Source of the DNA: an uncultured Bacteroidales bacterium
GTDB taxonomy: Bacteria; Bacteroidota; Bacteroidia; Bacteroidales; P3
Length of the DNA: 64,000 nucleotides
NCBI GenBank assembly: GCA_905234695.1
Contig: CAJOHZ010000002.1
Location: 1-64,000 of the forward strand
Direction of reading: 5' to 3'
In this document: positions 1-8,207 of the stretch, piece by piece
How the letters are laid out: the number at the start of each line of letters is the position of its first letter
Numbering within the stretch: the stretch's first letter is position 1
The notes under the pieces: generated by a model
Database searches by the model: none
Told to the model about the DNA's origin: nothing
What the model saw: only the letters and a program-made list of their open reading frames with translations
Made by a program: the position numbers and the translations under genes

Positions 1-590
1 CCGGCGCCGGTGTAACCGGTGGTGGAGAGGATGATGTTGGGGATGCCGGCGAAGGTGAGGATCTTGAAGGTGTAGTACTCCATGTCGACGATGTTCTCGC
101 TGGTCAGCTTCTGCATGGCCTTGAGGGCGTTGGGACCCTGGACGGCGAGCTGAGCCCACTGCTCGCTCTCGTTGACGAAGTCCTTGCCGAGCTCCATACC
201 CATCTTGTCGGCAATCTGGCTCATCCAGTTCCAGTCTTTGTCGATGTTGGCGGCGTTGGGCACCATGAAGTACTCGTCGTCATGGACGCGGTAGACGAGC
301 ATGTCGTCGACCACGCCACCCTGACCGTTGGGGAGGCAGGTGTATTGCACCTTGCCGTCGAAGAGGTCCTCAACATTGTTGGTGGTGACATACTGCATGA
401 AGTGCTTGGCGATGGGGCCTTTGGCGCGGAACTCGCCCATGTGGCTGACGTCGAAGACGCCCACGTTGTTGCGGACGTTGTTGTGCTCCTCGACGAGACC
501 GGTGTACTGGATAGGCATGTTGTAGCCTGCAAATTCGGCCATCTTTGCACCAAGGGAGATGTGCAAATCGGTGTACGGTGTGGTTTTCAT
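1..590 (-). CDS. gcvT: Aminomethyltransferase (glycine cleavage T protein), 5' part only
   Basis: GcvT transfers the methylene group from the H-protein-bound aminomethyl intermediate to tetrahydrofolate and releases ammonia. The reverse strand reads from ATG at 590 as MKTTPYTDLHISLGAKMAEF and stays open to the window edge, giving about 196 N-terminal residues of an expected 360 or so. The family pattern EFAGYNMPIQY, followed by FDVSHMGEF and GGVVDDMLVYR, is clear. The ORF track misses it because no stop lies inside the window; the track entries here are shadows. A TATATTTG -7 box about 60 bp upstream suggests its own promoter. Confidence is high for the family. Confidence 0.95.
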   Translation of the reverse strand, partial: MKTTPYTDLHISLGAKMAEFAGYNMPIQYTGLVEEHNNVRNNVGVFDVSHMGEFRAKGPIAKHFMQYVTTNNVEDLFDGKVQYTCLPNGQGGVVDDMLVYRVHDDEYFMVPNAANIDKDWNWMSQIADKMGMELGKDFVNESEQWAQLAVQGPNALKAMQKLTSENIVDMEYYTFKILTFAGIPNIILSTTGYTGA

Positions 591-649
591 TATTTTAAGT
601 ATTTGATTTGTTATTAATTATGCTATATTCTTTGTGAGATATGGATTTA

Positions 650-657
650 CAAATATA
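650..657 (-). promoter_or_regulatory. Bacteroidota -7 promoter element for gcvT
   Basis: The minus strand reads TATATTTG, an exact TAnnTTTG match, 60 bp upstream of the gcvT start. No convincing TTTG element lies about 19 bp further upstream, so this is a -7-only call. Confidence 0.5.
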
Positions 658-708
658 CATTTTTTTTTTGATATATTGCGGTCTGTGCCGTTTTCTCAAT
701 CGGTTGCG

Positions 709-3567
709 TTATCGCACCAGCACTTTTACGGGTTGCTGGTCGCCCACACGCACGATATATATTCCACTGTGTGCCAGCGTGAATGTAATCTCGGCAGAGT
801 GGGAGCGTCCTATGCCTGCCACTTTCCGCCCCATGAGGTCGAACACCTCTATCGGATAATTTTCCGCGCCGGATACGGTGAGTCGCCGCTGGCTGGTGAG
901 AATGAGATATCCCTTGTCGGCCTCGGCTTCGTCGATTCCTATAGTGATTTTCTCGAAATAGGCAACGAACAGGGTGTCTTGTGTCAACACAACATCCCTG
1001 GGGTTGGTGCGGTCGTTGTCGTCCCATTCCACGAACTCATATCCTTGGAAGGGAGTTGCATAAATGCGCAGAGTCTCGTTGGGATTATAGAGTCCTTCGC
1101 CCGCCACGGTGCCCCATTCATCGTTGTTGGAGATGATGCATGCATACACCTGATTCCGGTTGTCGGGGCAGCCTGCGAACTGGATGTTGTTGCGATAGGT
1201 CATGGTAAGGCGTGAACCTTGGATGGTGTCTTGGTTGGGGTCAGGGTTTTTCTCTGTGTCGGAGTAGGTGAGGGTGAGGTGTTCTGTAGTGTTGTGGACG
1301 TAGAACTTCTCGCTTGGCCGAGCGATGTCGCCCGAGTTGTCGTCGATGGCCACGACGAGGTTGTCGGTTCCGTTGTAGTAAAACTGGTTGTCAAGCACAA
1401 TTTCGTTCCATCCTTGGACAAGGGTTAGTGTACCGGTGAATACAGGCGTGAGTTCCGAACCCGGGACGGGGCCTACAGAATCGTTGAATTGGTCAATTGT
1501 AGTGTTGCCCAACAGGATGGTGCAATTCTCGCGCCTTAGGTCGGAAGTGTAAGCGTAATGCAGGAAGATGGAGCCGATGGTCATGGCGCCGACCAATTCG
1601 TTGGCCTTGTATAACTGCTGGGAGTAGTTGTAGTTTTTCCCGCTGGTGTATATCGAACCTGTGCGCTGCTGGGTGAGCGAATTACCAATGGTGTCGACCA
1701 CCGCGTTGTTGCAAAGCATGGTGTGGAATGTTTTCAAGCTAGCCCAGGAGGTGCTGTCGGTATAGGTGTCGTTGATACTGTTTCCATACAATCCACGCAC
1801 AGACCATTCGTAAGTGTTGTCGGACAGGAGGTTGGCGATGGTTGCATGATTAGAGTGAACCAGACGGGTCTTGTATGCGCTGTTGCTTCCACTCAGGCGA
1901 TAGCGGACGCGATAGGCGTCGGCATTGCCGATCCAAGACAGGGAGGCCGATGCTGTGGTAAGACGTTTGGTGGTGAGGTCGGCCGGCACAGGATGGTTGC
2001 TGTATGTGAACGAAATGGTGTTGCCGGCAGAACCGATATTGGTGATGGCGAAACCTGTCTCGCGTGTGCCGTCGGACAGGAACGGGTAGGGGTCGGTAGA
2101 GGGGGAGAACTCGGTGCGGCGGGTATCGCGAGAGAAACTGGCCTTTCCCAGGTTTCCGTTCTCATATCGCGAGGTAGACCCTGGGCGGAAGATCCATATC
2201 TCGTCAAACACAGTTTCGTCGTCATACCCTGCGTTTCCGCCAAAGCGGGTGTCGACACGGTACACAATCAGACCTTTGCCGGGGATGCCCGATTCAAAGT
2301 TGTTCTCGGTATTGCGGTACTCCACCACATAGTATTGGTCGGGGGATGAGCTGGGGAAGCGGTAGCAGTTGTTGGAGTTGGTGCTGTCGGCGACGGAGTT
2401 GAGGGTATAGCGTCCGGGTGTGGTGATCAGGGGGATGCTGTCGATCCAGTTGCCATACTTGTATTTCATGTAAGCCATGGAGTGCTGAGGGGGGTTGGCG
2501 TTTCCGGCCATCAGGTCCCAGCTGCCCACCGGGGTGATGGAGGTGCCGGTGTTGTAGCGGTACAGGTCGGGGGCGCCCAGGGAGTGGAACATCTCGTGGC
2601 AGAAGGTGCTAGGTCCGAAATAGTTTGACCCGGACCCTTCCAGTTGGAAGTTGAAGGTGTTGACCCGTTTGCCATTGATATATACCTCGCGACCGTAGAG
2701 GTTCCACTTGTGAGGCCAGAGGAGGTCGCTCCATCCGGTGTAGGAACCCTTGACGATGAAGTTCACGTTGTCGATACTGCCATCGCCGTCGCAGTCCAAT
2801 ACGTAGTCGGTCGGCACGGGTGCATGGGTATTGATATATTCGACAGCCCCCACAAGGAGTTCGAACTCGCGGTCGGTGCGTTGGTTGTAGTTGGTGTATC
2901 CCACGGGGTTGTTGTCGGCATAAGGCATATAATATCCGCGGGGGTGTGGGGACTGATAGGAATTGATAGTGTCGCCCGTGGGCGCGGGGGCGTAGTAGGT
3001 GCGCATGAATATCTTGTTGTACGAAGCGTGCTTGAAATAGTTGTACAATGAAGGCACGGTGCTGGTTGAAGAGTCGTTGAACATCATGTCGATGGAGTTG
3101 AACGAACGTCGGTACGACGAGTCGTCGGCGAAGCGGATGAAGATGACCAGGTTGCAGTAGTCGCCGTGGTTGCGTCCTTCCGTCTTGGGCTGTGCCGTGC
3201 GGTACTGCGGGGGAATCTCCCATGCGCGGCGGTGCTTGGCCCATTCCTCACGGCTGATGGTGAGGCCGGGGGTGAGCCCCTCGGCGGCGGGGTTTGTGGC
3301 CGGGCTGACCACACAGGACGAGGGAGAGGGGTTGCCTTCCGCATCGGCCACGGCATAGACCCAGTAGCCATCCGTTCGTTGCACAATGGTGTAGTTGTTT
3401 GCGTCGTGGTAGCGGTGGTAGCACTCGTCGCCGGTGACAAAGAAATGCACAGTGTCGCCATTGGGCTGTATTTGTGCCACGGGCATCTTTGTCACGTAGA
3501 CGGCGTGTGCCTGGAGGCCACACAGAAGAAGGATGGGTAAGAGTAGTTTTTCGGTAATGCGTTTCAT
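709..3567 (-). CDS. M6 family metalloprotease with T9SS type A sorting domain
   Basis: This is a predicted secreted zinc protease of 952 residues. An N-terminal signal peptide (MKRITEKLLLPILLLCGLQAHA) is followed by an M6 (immune inhibitor A-like) catalytic domain. The zinc motif CHEMFHSLGAPD (HExxHxxGxxD) lies near residue 325, with a downstream WDLMAG segment. The middle part looks like fibronectin/jelly-roll secretion modules, and a short GEGLYNPNETLRIYATP InlB-like repeat precedes the end. The last 75 or so residues (VFDLMGRKVAG ... YIVRVGDQQPVKVLVR) are a type A Por secretion signal, so export by T9SS to the surface or medium is likely. It begins 11 bp after the MATE gene and is probably the last gene of that operon. 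Substrate unknown. Confidence 0.9.
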   Translation of the reverse strand: MKRITEKLLLPILLLCGLQAHAVYVTKMPVAQIQPNGDTVHFFVTGDECYHRYHDANNYTIVQRTDGYWVYAVADAEGNPSPSSCVVSPATNPAAEGLTPGLTISREEWAKHRRAWEIPPQYRTAQPKTEGRNHGDYCNLVIFIRFADDSSYRRSFNSIDMMFNDSSTSTVPSLYNYFKHASYNKIFMRTYYAPAPTGDTINSYQSPHPRGYYMPYADNNPVGYTNYNQRTDREFELLVGAVEYINTHAPVPTDYVLDCDGDGSIDNVNFIVKGSYTGWSDLLWPHKWNLYGREVYINGKRVNTFNFQLEGSGSNYFGPSTFCHEMFHSLGAPDLYRYNTGTSITPVGSWDLMAGNANPPQHSMAYMKYKYGNWIDSIPLITTPGRYTLNSVADSTNSNNCYRFPSSSPDQYYVVEYRNTENNFESGIPGKGLIVYRVDTRFGGNAGYDDETVFDEIWIFRPGSTSRYENGNLGKASFSRDTRRTEFSPSTDPYPFLSDGTRETGFAITNIGSAGNTISFTYSNHPVPADLTTKRLTTASASLSWIGNADAYRVRYRLSGSNSAYKTRLVHSNHATIANLLSDNTYEWSVRGLYGNSINDTYTDSTSWASLKTFHTMLCNNAVVDTIGNSLTQQRTGSIYTSGKNYNYSQQLYKANELVGAMTIGSIFLHYAYTSDLRRENCTILLGNTTIDQFNDSVGPVPGSELTPVFTGTLTLVQGWNEIVLDNQFYYNGTDNLVVAIDDNSGDIARPSEKFYVHNTTEHLTLTYSDTEKNPDPNQDTIQGSRLTMTYRNNIQFAGCPDNRNQVYACIISNNDEWGTVAGEGLYNPNETLRIYATPFQGYEFVEWDDNDRTNPRDVVLTQDTLFVAYFEKITIGIDEAEADKGYLILTSQRRLTVSGAENYPIEVFDLMGRKVAGIGRSHSAEITFTLAHSGIYIVRVGDQQPVKVLVR

Positions 3568-3578
3568 CTTTTGGGATA

Positions 3579-4949
3579 TTAATGAATTTGATTATATACG
3601 GATTTTTTCAGCCAGAGGGCCTGTAACAGGCCGCGCAGCAAAAGGTAGGCCATGAAGGCGGTCCAGAGGATGTTGTTCCAATGATATTGATATGTGGAAA
3701 TGCCGGTATGTTGATATGACGGGAGACAGCAATGCTTGATGCCGAAATAGAGGGCGAAGAACGCTGCCGAAGCCACGAACATGCTGTTGCGCATGGTGCG
3801 CGAAGCCGTGGCGCCCACGAAGATGCCGTCGAACAGGAAGGCGGCGAAGCCGCATACGGGGATGATGAGTGTCCAGAACATATACGGATGCGCCCCGGCA
3901 ACCAGTTCATCCTGGTCGCTGAACAGTCTCAATATGCCGTCGCCCGCAACGGCGTATATCGCAGTAAAGGCGGCAGTGAGTATCAAGCCCCACATGATCA
4001 GCAGCCGCACGGCCTGTCGCAGCGACTTTCGGTCTTGGGCACCGATGTAGCGGCCCACCAGGCTCTCGCCGGCATAGGCGAAGCCATCCATGATATAGCT
4101 GAAGAGGGTGAAGAACTGCAGCAGCAGGGCGTCGATTGCCAAGACTTCGTCGCTTATCTTGCCGCTGGCGATGGTGATGAAAGTGAACACGGCCGCCAGG
4201 CATACGGTGCGCAAGAAGATATCCCCGTTCACCTTGAAGAAACGGCGCATGGCTTTCCAGCGCAAGGCATCGGCGATGTTGGCTGCTGGCGGCCGGCCGC
4301 CGGCGGTCAAAGTTGCCTTGAAAAGTTTCCCGTACTTCTTTACCACGAAGAAAAGTCCCACGGCCAAGCCGCTATACTGAGCGATGACAGTGCCCAGCGC
4401 CACCCCGCGAATGTCCCAATGGAGCACCAGGACAAAGAGGAGGCTGCACCCGATATTGACAATATTCAGGAAGATGGCTATCCACATGGGGAGGCGGGAA
4501 TTCTGCATCCCGATGAACCACCCCTTGACTGCATACAGCCCCAACGTGGCGGGGGCGGCCCAGATGCGTACATAGAAATATGAGAGAGCCAGCCTTATCA
4601 CATTGTCGCTGCCCTCGAAAAGCATCCGAGCCATCTGAGCCAAAGGCCATTGCAGCGCCAGCAGCAGGATTGCCACCGCCAGGGCGATGGCGAAGGCGCG
4701 TAGGAAGATGTGCACCGCCTCGCGCATGTTCTGCGCGCCGTAAGCCTGGGCGGTGAAGCCGCTGGTGCCCATACGCAGGAATCCGAAATTCCAGTAGATA
4801 AGGTTGAAAATCTGAGTTCCGATGGCAATGGCGCCGATATGGCTGGCGCTGAGGTGCCCGACGATGGCCATATCCACCATACCCAGCAGAGGGACGGTGA
4901 TGTTGGTGACGATATTCGGCAGGGCCAGCCCCAGGATGCGCTTGTTCAA
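3579..4949 (-). CDS. MATE family efflux transporter
   Basis: This is a polytopic inner-membrane cation-coupled exporter of about 456 residues, with roughly 12 hydrophobic segments. The N-terminal part (KRILGLALPNIVTNITVPLL, then VDMAIVGHL) is typical of the DinF-like branch of MATE proteins. The ORF track extends it to 5057, but that adds 36 residues read from inside the preceding gene. A TTG codon at 4949 gives MNKRILGLALPN, the normal family start, and fits the usual length. It follows the Omp28-like gene by about 20 bp and precedes the M6 protease by 11 bp, so it is co-transcribed with a redox/envelope gene set. Its substrate cannot be told from sequence. Confidence 0.88.
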   Translation of the reverse strand: MNKRILGLALPNIVTNITVPLLGMVDMAIVGHLSASHIGAIAIGTQIFNLIYWNFGFLRMGTSGFTAQAYGAQNMREAVHIFLRAFAIALAVAILLLALQWPLAQMARMLFEGSDNVIRLALSYFYVRIWAAPATLGLYAVKGWFIGMQNSRLPMWIAIFLNIVNIGCSLLFVLVLHWDIRGVALGTVIAQYSGLAVGLFFVVKKYGKLFKATLTAGGRPPAANIADALRWKAMRRFFKVNGDIFLRTVCLAAVFTFITIASGKISDEVLAIDALLLQFFTLFSYIMDGFAYAGESLVGRYIGAQDRKSLRQAVRLLIMWGLILTAAFTAIYAVAGDGILRLFSDQDELVAGAHPYMFWTLIIPVCGFAAFLFDGIFVGATASRTMRNSMFVASAAFFALYFGIKHCCLPSYQHTGISTYQYHWNNILWTAFMAYLLLRGLLQALWLKKSVYNQIH

Positions 4950-4969
4950 TTGAAGATTAAAATTGAAAA

Positions 4970-5812
4970 TTAGAGGGATGCTTGAGCCACATTGAGTATC
5001 CTGCGGGAGCTTTTGTCCGATACAAAAGCCACCAGATGGCAATTTTCCGCGTGCCACCGCTCGTTCATATCGAACGGCAGGCGTACCGTGCGTTTTTCGC
5101 CAGCTGCGCCCGAGGCGGCGACATCGGTGCCCCAGGGGTCGGTGATGATGGCCCGCAACACGTGGTTCTGTTCATAGTTTTCGATTCGGGCCTTCGTGCG
5201 GCTGTCCTGGGCGGTGTATATCTTGTCTTCGGTCAGCAGCAAGGTGAGCGTCAGAGAGTCGTCCACCGTCTTTTCGAACGACAGATAGATGTCGGCGCCG
5301 GTGGTCTTGCCCCCGTCAGCCACGGGGACCACCTTGATGGACACCTCCGGTGCGGGGGAGATTACCGCATCAATCTTGTCGTCGAAGTTGCTCGTGGGAG
5401 TGAAAATATCCCATGCGGCACCGTTTTTCGCCCGCATCAGCAGGGCGGCGGGCTGGCCGCTGATGCCGAAATATTCATACCATTTTGAGCCGTCGCCGGT
5501 ACGCAGGTCTTCGTCGCCGCTGTAGGGCTCGCCAAAGGCGCCGGAGTGGATGGCCACCACGACCAGCTGTTCCCCATATTTCGCAAGGGCATCGTGAAGC
5601 ACCACATCGGCCTTGGGGCAGTTTACGCAGCGCACGCCGGTGTATTTCTCCACAAAGGCCCGCTGCACGGCAGGCACGTCCTCATCGGTGTCGTACCATG
5701 TGCCATTGGCGCCGGCATATACCCAATACTGCTCCTCTTCAACCTTGTCACAAGAGACGAGGAGGAATAGGAGGGATGAACTAAGAACCAGGAAGTATAG
5801 GAATCTCTTCAT
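4970..5812 (-). CDS. Omp28-related thioredoxin-fold lipoprotein
   Basis: This is a lipoprotein of about 280 residues. The signal MKRFLYFLVLSSSLLFLLVSC ends in a lipobox cysteine. The mature part carries VEKYTGVRCVNCPKAD, a thioredoxin-like CxxC site (CVNC) typical of the Omp28/thioredoxin-like family. The later part is a beta-rich domain of unknown function. The ATG at 5812 is chosen; the track's 5821 start is a TTG three codons upstream. It lies 17 bp behind a DUF6029 barrel gene and two genes behind a TlpA-type oxidoreductase, so a thiol-redox role at the outer membrane is plausible but inferred. Omp28 in Porphyromonas has been described as a surface adhesin, an alternative role. Confidence 0.8.
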   Translation of the reverse strand: MKRFLYFLVLSSSLLFLLVSCDKVEEEQYWVYAGANGTWYDTDEDVPAVQRAFVEKYTGVRCVNCPKADVVLHDALAKYGEQLVVVAIHSGAFGEPYSGDEDLRTGDGSKWYEYFGISGQPAALLMRAKNGAAWDIFTPTSNFDDKIDAVISPAPEVSIKVVPVADGGKTTGADIYLSFEKTVDDSLTLTLLLTEDKIYTAQDSRTKARIENYEQNHVLRAIITDPWGTDVAASGAAGEKRTVRLPFDMNERWHAENCHLVAFVSDKSSRRILNVAQASL

Positions 5813-5829
5813 AATTATCAATTTTCGAT

Positions 5830-7500
5830 TTAGAACGAGCTAGTCAAACTGAAGGTGAGGCCATTGCTGGCGGGCACAGGGCGGCACACGCCGCCGATAC
5901 ACAGCAGCCCTTCGCGCTGCTTTCCGTAGCCAAGCTGGAGGCGGGTGGCGCCGTGGGTGTAGCCCACGCTGACGTTGTAGTAGTTGCCGATGCCGTCCTT
6001 GTATGCGTATTGGTCGCTGACCGACACAAACCATGCACTGGTGAAGTTATACTCCACCAATCCCATAATCCAGTCGCCGCAGCGTTTGTCGTTCACATTG
6101 TAGTCGTATTTGCTGTCGCTCTCCAACCATTCGGCTTCGAAACGCAGCACGTTTTTCTTGTTGATTTTCCATGTCAGGTCTCCGATGGCAACGATATTGT
6201 GGTGCAAGTCGCCCTCATGGCCTTCCACCACGGGGTTGAACACCTGGTAGCCGCCCGTCACAGTCAGTTTCAGTGACGAAGTCAACTTCCTGGCCACCTC
6301 CAGCGTGGCGTCGCCATAGTATAAATCGCCTGCTCCGAAATAGGTGGCGGTATATCCGTTGGTTCCCATGCCCCCCACTGTTGAGGTGTCAAGACCAGCG
6401 ATGATGGAGGTGTTAAAATGCAAATCCATGCCGTACTTACCCCCCAGCCAGGTGTCTTTCTTCACCTTGTACATCACGTCGCCTTGCAGCCCCGTCTCGC
6501 CAGTGGTCTGGGTGGCATAGGGGTACATGCTGAGAAATGCGTAAGTGTGCTGCTTGGTGATGGCAGGGATATAGTTGATATAGAGCATCTCGCCAGTAAC
6601 CGCGCGCTGAGACTTGAAGCACATGTTGTCCACCCGCTTGGCTTGTACGTTGGCGCTGAATCCCTTTTGCGAATAGGTGAGGTTCAGCATCAGGGCTTCG
6701 CCCTCTTTCATGATATAGTCGTTCATGATGCTCGGGTCTTGGCCCTTGCGGGCGTATTCGGCTTGCAGACCCCAGTTGAGGTAGGCCATATCCATGCGCA
6801 CTGCACCGGCCCCCACATTCAACGGGATATTCAGCTTATAGCTTGGGTTGGCCGGGTTGAGTTGCGTCTCACCCTCCTCGTATTTACTCACGAACCCCGC
6901 ACCAAGGGTCAAGCGGAGCTTGCTCTCGGACATGGGTTTGAGAAGACTGTTGAGGTTTAGCTCACCATCAATGCCGCGCACCAGCCCCTCGCCGTATTCC
7001 CAGAAAAAGCGTTGCTTTCCGGCCAAAGCCTTGATGGTAACACCGTCCACCGGACGCAGGGCGACATTCATGCCCAGCAACGAGTTGTCCAGGCCGAGGT
7101 ACCGATCCTCATAAGCCCGTAAAATCATGCCGCTACCGAATTGTTCATAGAAGGTACCGGCGGTGATGCTCAGTTTTTCGCCCATGTAGCTGACGAAATA
7201 GTTCGAGAAGCCCTGCCCCTTGTAGCGATTGTCGAATCCCAACATTGGGTTCTGGTAAATCTCGAAACGGAGACCTCCGATGAAGTCTCCGTTGGTGTAA
7301 AGGATGTCGGCCCGGCCGTTCAGCAGCACCCTCTCGGGTTTCATTTCGGCACCGATAAGGGTGTCGGTCCGTGTCAGCTGGCCATCCAGTTGAATATTGC
7401 CCGTCACATGGCCACCGGCAATGCCTTGGGCCCGCACCGCAGGTGCGACGAGAAGAAAGAGAGAAGAACTAAGAAGTAAGATGGCTGTTGCCCTTTTCAT
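5830..7500 (-). CDS. DUF6029 family outer-membrane beta-barrel protein
   Basis: This 556-residue protein has a signal peptide (MKRATAILLLSSSLFLLVAPAVRAQ) and a body of alternating aromatic/polar beta strands ending in LTFSLTSSF, as expected for an outer-membrane barrel. I recognise it as DUF6029, a Bacteroidota family of unknown function. It is unusual for a barrel in having several cysteines (DNMCFKS, DKRCGDW, LLCIGGVCRPVP), including a CxxxxC near the C terminus. It sits between a TlpA-like oxidoreductase and a CxxC lipoprotein, so disulfide formation in this barrel may be the operon's theme. Function is not known. Confidence 0.75.
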   Translation of the reverse strand: MKRATAILLLSSSLFLLVAPAVRAQGIAGGHVTGNIQLDGQLTRTDTLIGAEMKPERVLLNGRADILYTNGDFIGGLRFEIYQNPMLGFDNRYKGQGFSNYFVSYMGEKLSITAGTFYEQFGSGMILRAYEDRYLGLDNSLLGMNVALRPVDGVTIKALAGKQRFFWEYGEGLVRGIDGELNLNSLLKPMSESKLRLTLGAGFVSKYEEGETQLNPANPSYKLNIPLNVGAGAVRMDMAYLNWGLQAEYARKGQDPSIMNDYIMKEGEALMLNLTYSQKGFSANVQAKRVDNMCFKSQRAVTGEMLYINYIPAITKQHTYAFLSMYPYATQTTGETGLQGDVMYKVKKDTWLGGKYGMDLHFNTSIIAGLDTSTVGGMGTNGYTATYFGAGDLYYGDATLEVARKLTSSLKLTVTGGYQVFNPVVEGHEGDLHHNIVAIGDLTWKINKKNVLRFEAEWLESDSKYDYNVNDKRCGDWIMGLVEYNFTSAWFVSVSDQYAYKDGIGNYYNVSVGYTHGATRLQLGYGKQREGLLCIGGVCRPVPASNGLTFSLTSSF

Positions 7501-7539
7501 GGTCTGTTAAATCTATCAAGTCTAGGTATCTATAAATCT

Positions 7540-8037
7540 TCAATCCTCCATGGCCTTCTTCACGACCTCCAGCAGCTCTTCCTCGCTGCCTTCGACAAAT
7601 GAGGTATGCTGCCACACGATTTCGCCTTTGCCATTCACCACAAAGGTGTGGGGTACATTGACCACGTTCATAGCGCGTTTGAAGTCCTGATTTTGGTCGA
7701 TGTACACCTCGTAGTCCCATCCGTTGCCGTCAACATGGGGTTTCACACGAGCCGCGCTGCGGGCGTCGTCAATCGAGATGGCCACCAGTTTCACACCGGT
7801 CTCATTCTGCCAGTCCTCATAAACCTCTTTGATGGTGTTCAACTCGCGGTTGCAGGGTTTGCACCAAGTGGCCCAGAAGCTGATGATCATCGGTTTTCCG
7901 TCATTCTGGAGGGCAGAAGTCTGCACACTGCTTCCGTCCAAAGCCTTTATCGTGATGTTTTGGGGCAGTTGGGCGTTCTGTGCCATGCCGATACAAGCCA
8001 TCGCCACAGCGGTCAAGGTTAAGAGAAATCTTTTCAT
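7540..8037 (-). CDS. TlpA-family thiol-disulfide oxidoreductase
   Basis: This is a periplasmic thioredoxin-fold protein of about 165 residues. A signal peptide (MKRFLLTLTAVAMACIGMAQ) precedes an AhpC/TSA-TlpA domain with FWATWCKPCNRELNTI. The WCKPC active site is near residues 62-66, and the cis-proline region VNVPHTFVVNGKG is present. The ATG at 8037 starts a clean signal peptide; the longer track ORF to 8124 adds 29 residues of intergenic translation and is rejected. It is the first gene of an apparent operon with DUF6029, Omp28-like, MATE and M6 protease genes. No clear -7 promoter box is visible upstream. Confidence 0.88.
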   Translation of the reverse strand: MKRFLLTLTAVAMACIGMAQNAQLPQNITIKALDGSSVQTSALQNDGKPMIISFWATWCKPCNRELNTIKEVYEDWQNETGVKLVAISIDDARSAARVKPHVDGNGWDYEVYIDQNQDFKRAMNVVNVPHTFVVNGKGEIVWQHTSFVEGSEEELLEVVKKAMED

Positions 8038-8145
8038 ATACGTCAAAAGTGTTTGTGATACGTAAATATTCTTGCTAAAAACGCATTTTTCCCTATTATA
8101 TTGTATCACCCGTAAAAAATTCATTATGTAAAAGAGCGCTTACCC

Positions 8146-8178
8146 AAAAAGCAGGGCCGCGTACCGCGGCCCTGCTTT
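8146..8178 (-). terminator. Intrinsic terminator after ccsA
   Basis: A 14-bp perfect inverted repeat (aaagcagggccgcg / cgcggccctgcttt) with a 3-nt loop lies 30 bp beyond the ccsA stop. On the minus strand the stem runs into TTTTT. It separates the ccsA operon from the tlpA operon. Confidence 0.8.
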
Positions 8179-8207
8179 GATATAGTCATACCAGGGGTTC
8201 AATGTTG

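Noticed and set aside
3732-4583. 283-residue plus-strand ORF opposite the MATE gene
   Set aside because: Low-complexity, charged translation without family features; the MATE protein on the other strand is clear.
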